A DNA stretch of 14,757 bases from Balneolaceae bacterium (GTDB lineage: Bacteria; Bacteroidota; Rhodothermia; Balneolales; Balneolaceae), in the NCBI GenBank assembly GCA_007123785.1, contig SLGL01000473.1, positions 1-14,757 of the forward strand, read 5' to 3'. This document shows, one piece after another, positions 1-7,615 of this stretch; positions within the stretch are counted from its first letter, which is position 1, and every line of letters starts with the position of its first letter. Made by a program: the position numbers and the translations under genes. The notes below the pieces were generated by a model. It saw only the letters and a list, made by a program, of their open reading frames with translations, had not been told where the DNA came from and did not search any database.

Positions 1-1589
1 TTATTCATGGAACTGGAGTTTACGATGTGGGAAATTCTGATTACGGCTGGGCAGGTGAAGGAGATGGTTTCGATTCATACAATGTTGCCAATGATCTTTT
101 TATGATCAGTTTAACTGCAGATGTCATTCCCGACGAAACCACCCTCACCGGCGACGAGTGCTTCCGTATGCTATCCAACCCTATTGCAGGATCAACATTT
201 GGAGAATTTCTTGCACCTCTCTGGACGCAAGGGGCTCCGGGATCTGACCATCCGGAATCTGACCAGCCCAATATTTTTACATGGACACAGGGAGGTACAA
301 GTTCAGTCGGAAGCTGGCAGGAATTCAATGCTGATCTGAATGATATCAATTCGAACCTGACACCAGGAGAAGGTTTTATCATGTCAGTTTTTGCTGATGA
401 TTTTAGTGTGGCAGATCCCGTATTTGGAACCAAACTTTTATCCCTCACAGGTTCAGAACACCCGACCGATCAGCTCGACTTCACTTCAAGTGAGGGTGAT
501 GATGATGGCTGGATTCTGCTGGGGAATCCTTATAAGGAGCCAATTGATATCCCGAGTATGTTGTCAAATTCAAGTGGCATCGAAAATTTTGTATATATCT
601 GGGACCGTAATAACACGGGTGGTATAGTAGATGATAATCTTGATGATTCCGAGACGTACGGAAGCTGGCGTGTCAGCAATGGGAGTGGTGCCTCAGAAAT
701 CATAGATAATGCCATCGCACCCTTCCAGGGCTTCTTTGTTCAAAAGAGTGCTCAGACATCAAGTGTAGACTTTTCAAATCGTGAGGATATTGTTACAACC
801 GGAGGAGAGTTCTACGGCAAAGAGGCTGTCACGAATACCCTCCGCCTCGAAGTCCAGGGTGAATCACTCTACAATTACATGTGGCTCGAATTCTCGCATG
901 ACGGTGATTTCAATAAAACGCGGGGAGATGCTCCTGCTTTAACACCTCTTTCTACCCAATATGCGATGTTCGGCTCACAAAAAGAAAACGGGGAGATGTT
1001 TACAATCGGGCACTTCCCCACACCGTCTGAGGATTTTGAAATCCCTGTGGGTTTTGAATCTACACGGCCGGGCACCTTCACAGTTTCCGCAACCGATTTT
1101 AATGTCTCATTCGGAAGCGATCTCTATTTCATCGACCGGTACAACGATAAGAGCATCCGCATTGATGAAAATTTCAAGTATGAATTTACAAGCAATCAGG
1201 CAGCAGCCAAGTCAAACAGTTTTGAGCTCTCCTGTGGTGTGATGGAGCCGCAAAATGCTGTGGCTGAATCGGGTTCCCGGTTTATGATCTCCTCGCAGCC
1301 GCGTGATTCACAGAGCGAAATGCCCCGGGAGGTAGCTTTGAACCAAAACTACCCGAACCCCTTCAATCCCACCACACAAATTAAATACGAATTGCCGCAG
1401 CAAACGGATGTTCAGCTTGTGGTGTACGACATGCTCGGCCGGGAAGTGGCCACTCTCGTAGAAGGTGCGGTTGAAGCCGGCGTGCACAGCGTAAATTTTG
1501 ATGGTGCCAATCTTTCGAGCGGCGTTTATATTTACCGTCTTCAGGCAGGCAATACCGTGCTTTCCCGTAAGCTGACGCTCATAAAATAA
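1..1589 (+). CDS. T9SS-secreted protein, C-terminal part (5' truncated)
   Basis: The reading frame is open from the left edge (first full codon at 3). The GTG at 27 is internal, so the true start lies outside the window; 528 codons plus stop are visible. The last 80 residues or so form a type A T9SS sorting domain: NQNYPNPFNPTT begins at base 1341, followed by the family's VYDMLGREV, SVNFDGANLSSGVYIYRL and a C-terminal KLTLIK. In Bacteroidota such tails send proteins through the outer membrane by the Por/Gld machinery and are then removed. The upstream part is acidic and rich in Asp, Gly and Ser. It carries a GWILLGNPYKEPIDI...VYIWDR...APFQGFFVQ stretch, a pattern I recognise from many large T9SS surface proteins without an enzymatic role. 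The biological role of the passenger cannot be told from this fragment. Secretion by T9SS is a confident call. Confidence 0.9.
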   Translation, partial: IHGTGVYDVGNSDYGWAGEGDGFDSYNVANDLFMISLTADVIPDETTLTGDECFRMLSNPIAGSTFGEFLAPLWTQGAPGSDHPESDQPNIFTWTQGGTSSVGSWQEFNADLNDINSNLTPGEGFIMSVFADDFSVADPVFGTKLLSLTGSEHPTDQLDFTSSEGDDDGWILLGNPYKEPIDIPSMLSNSSGIENFVYIWDRNNTGGIVDDNLDDSETYGSWRVSNGSGASEIIDNAIAPFQGFFVQKSAQTSSVDFSNREDIVTTGGEFYGKEAVTNTLRLEVQGESLYNYMWLEFSHDGDFNKTRGDAPALTPLSTQYAMFGSQKENGEMFTIGHFPTPSEDFEIPVGFESTRPGTFTVSATDFNVSFGSDLYFIDRYNDKSIRIDENFKYEFTSNQAAAKSNSFELSCGVMEPQNAVAESGSRFMISSQPRDSQSEMPREVALNQNYPNPFNPTTQIKYELPQQTDVQLVVYDMLGREVATLVEGAVEAGVHSVNFDGANLSSGVYIYRLQAGNTVLSRKLTLIK

Positions 1590-1612
1590 TCATCGATCAG
1601 AGAAGCTTTTTT

Positions 1613-1651
1613 AAAAACCTGTCAGATTCCTGAAACCTGACAGGTTTTTTT
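1613..1651 (+). terminator. Rho-independent terminator after the T9SS protein gene
   Basis: A perfect 13-bp stem (AAAAACCTGTCAG at 1613-1625 with CTGACAGGTTTTT at 1637-1649) encloses an 11-base loop and ends in a run of seven T (1645-1651). It lies 24 bases after the stop codon. The A run on the left arm means it could also stop transcription from the opposite strand. It separates this gene from the next pair. Confidence 0.9.
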
Positions 1652-1729
1652 GTGTCTAATCCCCCGAATAAGGTTCTCATTTTAAATTCATTATGATCAT
1701 ATTGTCTGAAGTTATTTTCAGATCGCTGT

Positions 1730-2320
1730 ATGAAGAAATTATTTTGTCCGATTATTCTTGTTTTATTTCTGGTTCCGGAACAGGAGCTCTCTGCACAGGA
1801 TGTGTATGATGAGCTTCAGTTAACGGTAACCGGCCACCGGCTTATGTCCGGTACCACTATCTATGATAGTTGGAATGCGTTGCCGGGTATCGGGTTTGAG
1901 GTAAATCTGCCCTATTATACCGGTAATCTGGAACTGGGGATTCGGTATGTTCGCTTTGATGAGTATGAGTTCGAAAATTCCGGATTTCATTCTCACTACC
2001 TGTTTGCAGGATGGAATTACAAATACCGAACATCAGAACATGTGTCCGTTATTCCGGGCATTCGGATCGGCAATACGTTTAATCTGCACGATAAGGATAA
2101 GATTTATGACAATGAATACCGCTTCAGCCGAGAAGAGAGTGAAATTTCCTATGAAGTACAGCTCCGCATCCAGTTTGAAATGAGCCGCCACACAGCTTTT
2201 TATATATCCGGAGCCTACAACAGAACCATTTTTAATATCCCGTTTTCTGCATGGTACGGTTCTGCAGGGCTGAGCGCAAAACTCGAAACACCTGCCTGGC
2301 TCAGAAGATTTCTCAAATGA
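1730..2320 (+). CDS. Small outer-membrane beta-barrel-like protein (196 aa)
   Basis: The protein opens with a signal peptide: MKK, a hydrophobic core at about residues 5-16, and a likely cleavage site at LSA/Q near residues 21-23. The mature part consists of alternating polar/aromatic segments with charged turns (for example LELGIRYVRF, YLFAGWNYKY, VQLRIQFEM, AFYISGAYN, WYGSAGLSAKLE). This is the look of an 8- to 10-stranded outer-membrane barrel. I recognise no named family. Its stop overlaps the start of the next gene (ATGA, 2317-2320), so the two are almost certainly co-transcribed and translationally coupled, which suggests a joint envelope function. No Shine-Dalgarno sequence precedes the ATG. 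A periplasmic beta-rich protein is the alternative. Function is unknown. Confidence 0.65.
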   Translation: MKKLFCPIILVLFLVPEQELSAQDVYDELQLTVTGHRLMSGTTIYDSWNALPGIGFEVNLPYYTGNLELGIRYVRFDEYEFENSGFHSHYLFAGWNYKYRTSEHVSVIPGIRIGNTFNLHDKDKIYDNEYRFSREESEISYEVQLRIQFEMSRHTAFYISGAYNRTIFNIPFSAWYGSAGLSAKLETPAWLRRFLK

Positions 2321-4305
2321 AGCTAATAAAGAGAGTCCTGTTTTTCATTTTGTTTATCGTTTTTCATAAACCTGTATCAGGACAGGCCCTTTCCGAACTT
2401 GTACCATCAGAAAGTGACTCCGTACATGCTTCTTATATTATGGGAACCGAAGATTACTTCTGGCAAACAGGCTGGAATTACTCTTCCATCGAGCGGATGT
2501 CGGTCATGATTCATTCGGGGAATTATGGGTTTTACGGCCCTCAGCCAACTTTTATGCTGAACGATATTCCGTTTGACCCCACCTTTTTTGGAATAACCTA
2601 TTCACAGTTATTCCCGGTATCTTATTTAAGAGTTAAAAATAGAGAAGTTCACCAGGCATCTGGAGTTCATGAGGGTGTGGTCTACCATTCCGGATTAATG
2701 CAGATTCATTCGGAACCGCTAAAAAGAGGAATTTCCATTTTTGGATCCGGCCAGATAGGCCACAACAGCGGTGAGCCGGGTCCCTGGGCATTTGATCCTG
2801 AGAGCGTTTCACCCAACGTAGAACGCTTTGGCCCCTGGGTAGATGGCGGACTTTCTGTTAGCCTGGGAAACTGGTATGCGAAAGGCGTCTTGCGATACAA
2901 CTCTTATGTCAATATCGATGAGTTTATACAAACCAGGTTGTTCAACACACGAGGCTATCCCGAAGAAAATCTCTGGCTTGACCTGGAAGCAACCACAACT
3001 CTGGGTTTGGCAGAAGCAGGTTATGATGGCAGATATGCAACGATCCGCCTGCAAGGCATACAATCGGAAAGCAAAGAATTTCTATTTTATCAGCCACTTG
3101 CAAGAGAGGTGCCAACCGGACTCACTTCTGAACAATACTCTGCTCTGGCTAATCTCCGGTTTAATGATCAAACAGGGATCCGCACCTTGTTTCAGCTCAG
3201 GGAAAAAGCCACGGAATACCGAAGAAACCGTTTTGATCACAGCTTCGGGTGGGCACAAACCAAACAGATTTTCAGGGGATCATTTTACCACCAGGGAAGA
3301 ATATTTGCTATTGATACCGGGGCGGAAACAGAATGGATTGAAACAGAGGCACGCGGAATGGATCGAGAAGATCTTTCCATTTTATCATTCTTCTTTAAAC
3401 CTGAAATTCGGATTTCAGAGGATGTCCGGTTTGGGACAACGGCAGTCGTACAAACTAAAGAAGATGCCAGCCCCGTGGTCCAGTCGTCTGCATTTATTCA
3501 TGCTTATCTATCACCAGGCTGGAATACAAGAATTAAAGTGAGCCATGAAGAACTCTATCCACAAACTTCAAACCCAGTGGATGCATGGTCAGGAAGTGGT
3601 TACGATCTCTACATGAACCTTGGGATTTTGTCCATTCTCCCACCGGAAATTGAAAATAACCGTCTACGGTCATTTTCAAACCACCACTATTTCAATCTCA
3701 CCCCCGACATCAACCTGGAAGCCAACGTAAGTTTGGTTCAGCACTTGTCTCTGAATATTCCTGCCCAGTATCCGCATTACAACCGTTCCTTCAACACAGA
3801 GCCCGGTATATACACAATTCATCGTGAAAGCGGAACACATCTGCGTGCGGGTATCACCCTTTCTCACACCTGGAACGACAGGCTGGCCCAGCGGATGGAT
3901 GTAAATCTGAACAGAACTCTCGAGGGGAGTGAAGAATACCGTCAATATCAGGAAATGCTTCCCGCATATCATATCCAGTATTCGGCCTCTTTCAAGCCTT
4001 ATCACGATATTAAACTGGGGATAAACGCAGAATTTATGCCCGAAAGAGACTGGAGTGAATTTGAAAACCTTGATGGCAGGCTGAACCGCTCATTTCACGT
4101 GCAATATACCTATTCGTATTATCGGTTCAGCAGCACATCGCCACAGATGATCAATCTGGATGCACGCGTATCCAAATGGTTTTGGCAACAGCGCTTGCGT
4201 GCTGCTCTGCTGCTGAAAAATCTTCTGAATAATCATTACCAAACCCATCCAATGGGGGTGAGAGAGAGTTTTGGTTATATGGTTCGGCTTGAGATGAGGT
4301 TTTGA
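2317..4305 (+). CDS. Short TonB-dependent-receptor-like outer-membrane protein (662 aa)
   Basis: I chose the start at 2317 because the ATG overlaps the upstream stop and leads straight into a signal peptide (MKLIKRV, hydrophobic core at residues 7-16, cleavage near VSGQ at 20-23). An in-frame ATG at 2251 would add a charged, non-signal leader. Residues of about 36-125 look like a reduced plug domain; GPQPTFMLNDIPFD at 74-87 matches the 'G.qst.vliDGiPv' part of receptor plugs. The rest is long amphipathic strands. The C-terminus (LLKNLLNNHYQTHP from about residue 633, ending LEMRF with terminal Phe) is the classic last barrel strand of TonB-dependent receptors. It lacks an N-terminal carboxypeptidase-like domain, and I see no clear TonB box. 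Its substrate is unknown; cobalamin, siderophore or glycan uptake are all possible. A non-transporting, receptor-derived barrel cannot be excluded. Confidence 0.75.
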   Translation: MKLIKRVLFFILFIVFHKPVSGQALSELVPSESDSVHASYIMGTEDYFWQTGWNYSSIERMSVMIHSGNYGFYGPQPTFMLNDIPFDPTFFGITYSQLFPVSYLRVKNREVHQASGVHEGVVYHSGLMQIHSEPLKRGISIFGSGQIGHNSGEPGPWAFDPESVSPNVERFGPWVDGGLSVSLGNWYAKGVLRYNSYVNIDEFIQTRLFNTRGYPEENLWLDLEATTTLGLAEAGYDGRYATIRLQGIQSESKEFLFYQPLAREVPTGLTSEQYSALANLRFNDQTGIRTLFQLREKATEYRRNRFDHSFGWAQTKQIFRGSFYHQGRIFAIDTGAETEWIETEARGMDREDLSILSFFFKPEIRISEDVRFGTTAVVQTKEDASPVVQSSAFIHAYLSPGWNTRIKVSHEELYPQTSNPVDAWSGSGYDLYMNLGILSILPPEIENNRLRSFSNHHYFNLTPDINLEANVSLVQHLSLNIPAQYPHYNRSFNTEPGIYTIHRESGTHLRAGITLSHTWNDRLAQRMDVNLNRTLEGSEEYRQYQEMLPAYHIQYSASFKPYHDIKLGINAEFMPERDWSEFENLDGRLNRSFHVQYTYSYYRFSSTSPQMINLDARVSKWFWQQRLRAALLLKNLLNNHYQTHPMGVRESFGYMVRLEMRF

Positions 4306-4410
4306 CACAATCCGGGTGCCCGTTTCTGAAAAGGTTATGCATGACCTCATTCAAGCCCGATCCGGTTGGAAATTCTATTGAAGCGTTAAAAACCGAGGTT
4401 GTAAATCACA

Positions 4411-4426
4411 TTACGGATAACCGTAA
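4411..4426. repeat. Short inverted repeat before the App1-like gene
   Basis: TTACGG at 4411-4416 and CCGTAA at 4421-4426 form a perfect 6-bp inverted repeat around ATAA. It lies in the 222-base gap after the receptor gene and just upstream of a possible promoter (4436-4465). It has no T run of its own that would make a convincing terminator, so an operator is one reading and chance is another. Confidence 0.35.
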
Positions 4427-4435
4427 CAGGGATTT

Positions 4436-4465
4436 TTGAAAAGCTTTCTTTTATCTTATTATATT
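4436..4465 (+). promoter_or_regulatory. Possible promoter for the App1-like gene
   Basis: TTGAAA at 4436-4441 and TATATT at 4460-4465 are separated by 18 bases, resembling a sigma-70-type -35/-10 pair. The pair lies about 60 bases before the start codon at 4528. Bacteroidota primary sigma factors often prefer a different pattern (TTTG and TAnnTTTG). This is therefore only a candidate, in a region rich enough in A and T to produce such matches by chance. Confidence 0.35.
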
Positions 4466-4527
4466 CTGAATTGAGAGTATTTTTCAGATGCATGTAAATA
4501 GACTCCTGAAAAAGCCCGGATTCAAAA

Positions 4528-5643
4528 ATGGCGGTATTCACAAAAAGTTCAGTCAGTCTTGTTTTGATATTGATCCTTGCCGGAATATCATTTTTAGAAA
4601 ACCTGTTCCGGGATGATGAACATGTGATGTTCTACAATTCGTATGCTTATCAGGACGGGGAGGAGTGGGTGGTTCCGATGCGTCTATATGTCTATGAATA
4701 CCGGCCATCTATCCAGCGGCTTGTTACCAGTCTAATTCGCCGGTCGTGGGACCTGTCTGATGAAGAAACTGCGCGTGCAAACATGAGAATTCAGGATTTT
4801 GTGGTCGACAGTGAATCGCGAGAAACGGTTCTCTTTTCATTTGTAAACGATCCCCAGAATGAGATTTTTGTACTCACAGACGAATACGGGGAAGTGCTGA
4901 GAACCGATCTCAACGGTGTTGTTGAAGGGGAAATACGATTGTCAGAAGATCGGATGGAAGAGATAACGGCTGCACAAAATCCCGAAAATGGCTGGCTTAA
5001 AGTCCGTGCAGTTTCTCCGGATCATACCGGAGAGGGGTATATCAAACCGGTTTCTCCTTATGGCACTTCCGTAATTTCTGATGTGGATGATACTGTGAAA
5101 ATCACCGAAATACCTGCCGGGGCCGGTATTGTGGTGAGAAACACCTTTTTTAAAGAATTTTCACCTTCACCCGGTATGGCAGAGATGTACCAAAATTTTG
5201 GGGATGATGTATTTTTTCACTACGTCTCGGGATCGCCCTGGCAGCTTTTTCGAACTTTATCAGGTTTTCTCTTTGGTGATGACGCGGGATTCCCTAAAGG
5301 TACCTTTCACATGAAGAGCGTCACCAAAAACTTTTTGAGTCTCAATACCTGGCGCGATTTGAGCGATTTGGTGCTAAACGAAGATGTGACACTTGACCAG
5401 AAAGTGCGTCAGATTACTGAGATATTTGAGCACTTTCCTCACCGGGATTTTATCCTGATTGGCGATTCCGGTGAAGCAGACCCGGAAGTTTTCAACCTGA
5501 TCCAATACGCTTTTCCCGATCAGGTGAAAGAAATTTACATCCACGATGTAGTGAATGCCCGCGAACTTGCCCCGGAACGCCTTTATGGGATGCAAGTTAT
5601 TCCGGCTCCAACCATAGAACGGGGCGATTCACGGTTTGAATGA
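4528..5643 (+). CDS. App1-like (DUF2183) phosphatidate phosphatase-family protein, membrane anchored
   Basis: This 371-residue protein has an N-terminal hydrophobic segment (about residues 9-23) with no obvious cleavage site, suggesting a membrane anchor or uncleaved signal. Residues of about 30-175 form a beta-rich region. The C-terminal half is the HAD-like App1 catalytic domain: D185-V-D-D-T189 is the DxDxT nucleophile motif, Y232-VSGSPW-238 is motif II, and GDSGEADPE at 312-320 is the acidic motif that binds Mg2+. Yeast App1 removes phosphate from phosphatidic acid to give diacylglycerol; activity on the same substrate here is inferred from family. The gene stands alone, with a receptor gene upstream and a tandem repeat starting one base after its stop. 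No Shine-Dalgarno sequence is visible. The family call is confident; substrate and cellular role are not established by the sequence. Confidence 0.88.
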   Translation: MAVFTKSSVSLVLILILAGISFLENLFRDDEHVMFYNSYAYQDGEEWVVPMRLYVYEYRPSIQRLVTSLIRRSWDLSDEETARANMRIQDFVVDSESRETVLFSFVNDPQNEIFVLTDEYGEVLRTDLNGVVEGEIRLSEDRMEEITAAQNPENGWLKVRAVSPDHTGEGYIKPVSPYGTSVISDVDDTVKITEIPAGAGIVVRNTFFKEFSPSPGMAEMYQNFGDDVFFHYVSGSPWQLFRTLSGFLFGDDAGFPKGTFHMKSVTKNFLSLNTWRDLSDLVLNEDVTLDQKVRQITEIFEHFPHRDFILIGDSGEADPEVFNLIQYAFPDQVKEIYIHDVVNARELAPERLYGMQVIPAPTIERGDSRFE

Positions 5644-5644
5644 T

Positions 5645-5749
5645 GAATGGCGAATATCGAATGGCGAATATCGAATATCGAATATCGAATGTCGAATGTC
5701 GAATGTCGAATGTCGAATGATGAATGTCGAATTGTGAATTGTGAATATG
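5645..5749. repeat. Heptanucleotide tandem repeat, 15 units of GAATNNN
   Basis: Fifteen 7-base units run in strict register, each beginning GAAT. The variable last three bases are GGC, ATC, GGC, ATC, ATC, ATC, then GTC four times, then GAT, GTC, TGT, TGT, ATG. The array begins one base after the stop codon of the App1-like gene. Because 7 is not a multiple of 3, any reading frame through it gives a 7-residue periodic peptide; on the minus strand this produces a spurious open frame (5583-5807). An isolated GAATATC copy occurs at 5813-5819. Similar short tandemly repeated heptamers are known from cyanobacteria and are common between genes in Bacteroidota. Their function is unclear. Confidence 0.95.
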
Positions 5750-5857
5750 CCAATTGACTATTAACGACAATGCCGTGATTGGATATCGTTGGGTCGTTGT
5801 ATTTCAAAATTCGAATATCATACCAATTTGTGATTCATGAAATAGTTAATATGCGAA

Positions 5858-5877
5858 TTAACGATTTAACGATTTAA
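5858..5877. repeat. Octamer tandem repeat TTAACGAT, 2.5 copies
   Basis: TTAACGAT occurs twice in tandem and is followed by TTAA (5858-5877), in the AT-rich gap between the heptamer array and the convergent methyltransferase gene. It is short and may be chance, but it adds to the repeat-rich character of the 5644-5931 gap, in which I see no gene and no clear terminator. Confidence 0.5.
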
Positions 5878-5931
5878 TGTTTTACATCACTGGTTTTAAA
5901 ATTCTGCCTGACAAACCTTCAACCTGCCACA

Positions 5932-6672
5932 CTAATTCCTACGGCTGATCATAATCAGGCGTGAGCTCTTCTCTGCATTAAAAGGTTTTCCGGTATAATC
6001 CCCGTAAATATTTTCGATTGAGAAACCACACTCATCCAGGCTATCTTTGAACCAGTTCAGGTCATAAAGTTTCACTCGTTCCTGGTAATGTACCGGTTCA
6101 TCCGGTGATGGGTTTTTAAAAGTGATATCTTTGAAAACCATTTCATCTTTTATGTAACGACGGATCTGAAAGTCGATCTCTTTAAATGAGCCGCAATCTT
6201 CGGGTATTATCTCTCTTTTTATCTGTGCAGCGTTCAGGAAATCGATTACAAAGATCCCTTCCGGGCGGAGCATCTGCCTTGCGCTTTTCAGTACGCTCTT
6301 GTTTTCATCATCATCCAGAAAGTATCCGAAGGTAGTGAACAGGTTCAGGATTGCATCGAAGGTTCCGTCTAACGGTTCACGCATATCTCCGGTTAAGAAT
6401 TCAACATTTTTAAGATTTTTCTCGGATGCCCGTTTTTTGGCCTTTCTGATCGCTTCCTCCGAGAGGTCCACACCTGTCACACGATATCCCCGTTCGGCCA
6501 GGGTGATAGAATGGCGTCCTCTGCCACAGCCGAGGTCAAGTATCTTCGGATAGTTCTCTTTGGGAATTGCTTCCTCAATCAAGCCGGCAAGTTGTGCGGC
6601 TTCTTTTTCATTTCGGTTGGCGTATAATTTTTCGTATAAAGGGCTGTCAAACCACTCCTCAAACCAGCTCAT
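5932..6672 (-). CDS. Class I SAM-dependent methyltransferase (246 aa)
   Basis: The protein has a Rossmann-type methyltransferase core. Motif I is ILDLGCGRG at residues 44-52, where SAM binds. VTGVDLS at 65-71 supplies the acidic residue (D69) expected to hold the ribose hydroxyls, and EFLTGDMREPL follows as the adenine-side motif. FDAILNLFTTFGYF and a RPEGIFVIDFLN strand complete the fold. The N-terminus (WFEEWFDSPLYEKLYANR) is typical of a common bacterial subfamily with unknown acceptor. The substrate cannot be deduced. The gene is divergent from pyrF with a 103-base shared upstream region (6673-6775), and ends facing the heptamer repeat. The ATG at 6672 is the natural start, giving full family length. 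Only a weak GGAT lies upstream as a possible ribosome-binding site. Confidence 0.92.
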   Translation of the reverse strand: MSWFEEWFDSPLYEKLYANRNEKEAAQLAGLIEEAIPKENYPKILDLGCGRGRHSITLAERGYRVTGVDLSEEAIRKAKKRASEKNLKNVEFLTGDMREPLDGTFDAILNLFTTFGYFLDDDENKSVLKSARQMLRPEGIFVIDFLNAAQIKREIIPEDCGSFKEIDFQIRRYIKDEMVFKDITFKNPSPDEPVHYQERVKLYDLNWFKDSLDECGFSIENIYGDYTGKPFNAEKSSRLIMISRRN

Positions 6673-6757
6673 ATCAATCCGTTAAATTTTGAATAAAAAA
6701 TGTTAATGCAGCGGTGAAGGCCTTATCTTTGACTTTAATATTTTTTGTTGCAAAAGT

Positions 6758-6763
6758 AAGGAG
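6758..6763 (+). promoter_or_regulatory. Shine-Dalgarno-like site of pyrF
   Basis: AAGGAG at 6758-6763 lies 12 bases before the pyrF ATG (6776). It is the best Shine-Dalgarno match before any gene in this window, although the spacing is long. Further upstream, TTGACT at 6729-6734 could be a -35 element of the divergent region, but no convincing -10 element follows it. Confidence 0.45.
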
Positions 6764-6775
6764 CCACCAGTTTTT

Positions 6776-7615
6776 ATGAATTTTACTGAAAAGTTAAGGA
6801 AGTCCGTTTCATCAGCCAACTCTGTTTTATGCGTGGGCCTTGATCCGGTCCCGGAACGGATTCCGCGGCCGCTGAAAGATGCTTTCCCTGAACCACCCCG
6901 CCAGGTGCTGGAGTTCTGCCGGAGGGTGATTGAAGCTGTAAAACCTCATGCCTGCGCATTCAAACCCAATACGGCCTTTTTCGAAGCGATGGGAAGTGAA
7001 GGGTGGTCTGTACTCGAGCAGGTGGTTGAGATGGTACCTTCGAACCGGGTTCTGATCATCGATGCAAAACGCGGAGACATCGGAAATACAGCGGCACAAT
7101 ATCGAAAAGCTCTTTTTGATAAGCTCAATGCGGATGCAGTCACCCTTAATCCGCTGATGGGGCTCGACACCCTTGACCCTTTCCTCGACGATCCTGGCAA
7201 AGGAATTTTTATTCTCACAATGACATCAAACAGAGGTGCGGGCGACTTTTTACAGCGCCGGTTTGAAGGGCGGATGAGTCTTGGTGAATATATTGCCGAA
7301 GAAATTGCTAAAAAACAGGCCAAAAGCAAGACTCATCTCGGAATGGTGGTAGGAGCCACACAGGGTGAATCGGCTGCTTCTGTGATGGGAGCTTTCCCGG
7401 AAGCCCATCTGCTCATTCCCGGAATCGGAGCGCAGGGCGGGTCAGTTGATGAACTTGCCCGGATTACACAACATCATAAAGGAATCCCAGTCATAAGCTC
7501 ATCCAGATCGATCATTTACGCCGGTGGTGATGAAACCGGATGGATGGAACAGGTTTCCCAAAAAGCCGCAGATGTAAAAGAGTCGCTCCGAAAAATTACC
7601 GATAGATATGTCTGA
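6776..7615 (+). CDS. pyrF: Orotidine 5'-phosphate decarboxylase (subfamily 2)
   Basis: This cytoplasmic enzyme converts orotidine monophosphate to UMP, the last step of de novo pyrimidine synthesis. At 279 residues it is the longer subfamily-2 form rather than the roughly 230-residue E. coli type. CVGLDP lies at 19-24 and FKPN at 62-65. The catalytic DAKRGD is at 96-101, with K98 the expected proton donor, followed by GNTAAQY. VTLNPLMG at 122-129 and the later IPGIGAQGG phosphate-binding loop complete the active site. No key residue is missing. The gene overlaps rnhA by 8 bases, so the two are likely translated from one message. The identification is secure. Confidence 0.97.
   Translation: MNFTEKLRKSVSSANSVLCVGLDPVPERIPRPLKDAFPEPPRQVLEFCRRVIEAVKPHACAFKPNTAFFEAMGSEGWSVLEQVVEMVPSNRVLIIDAKRGDIGNTAAQYRKALFDKLNADAVTLNPLMGLDTLDPFLDDPGKGIFILTMTSNRGAGDFLQRRFEGRMSLGEYIAEEIAKKQAKSKTHLGMVVGATQGESAASVMGAFPEAHLLIPGIGAQGGSVDELARITQHHKGIPVISSSRSIIYAGGDETGWMEQVSQKAADVKESLRKITDRYV

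Noticed and set aside
2251..2316. Upstream ATG at 2251 as the start of the receptor-like protein
   Set aside because: It would place a charged 22-residue stretch before the signal peptide and overlap the previous gene by 70 bases; the ATG at 2317 in the ATGA overlap fits better.
2843..3541. 232-codon plus-strand frame inside the receptor-like gene
   Set aside because: It is a +1/+2 frame shadow of a longer gene with signal peptide and C-terminal barrel strand; its translation lacks any domain character.
5645..5749. Possible CRISPR array
   Set aside because: Units are 7 bases with no spacers and no cas genes; it is a simple tandem repeat.
5583..5807. 74-codon minus-strand frame through the heptamer array, giving a periodic IRHSTFD-type peptide
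   Set aside because: The periodicity follows from translating a 7-base repeat; there is no start context, no domain, and it overlaps the end of a real gene.
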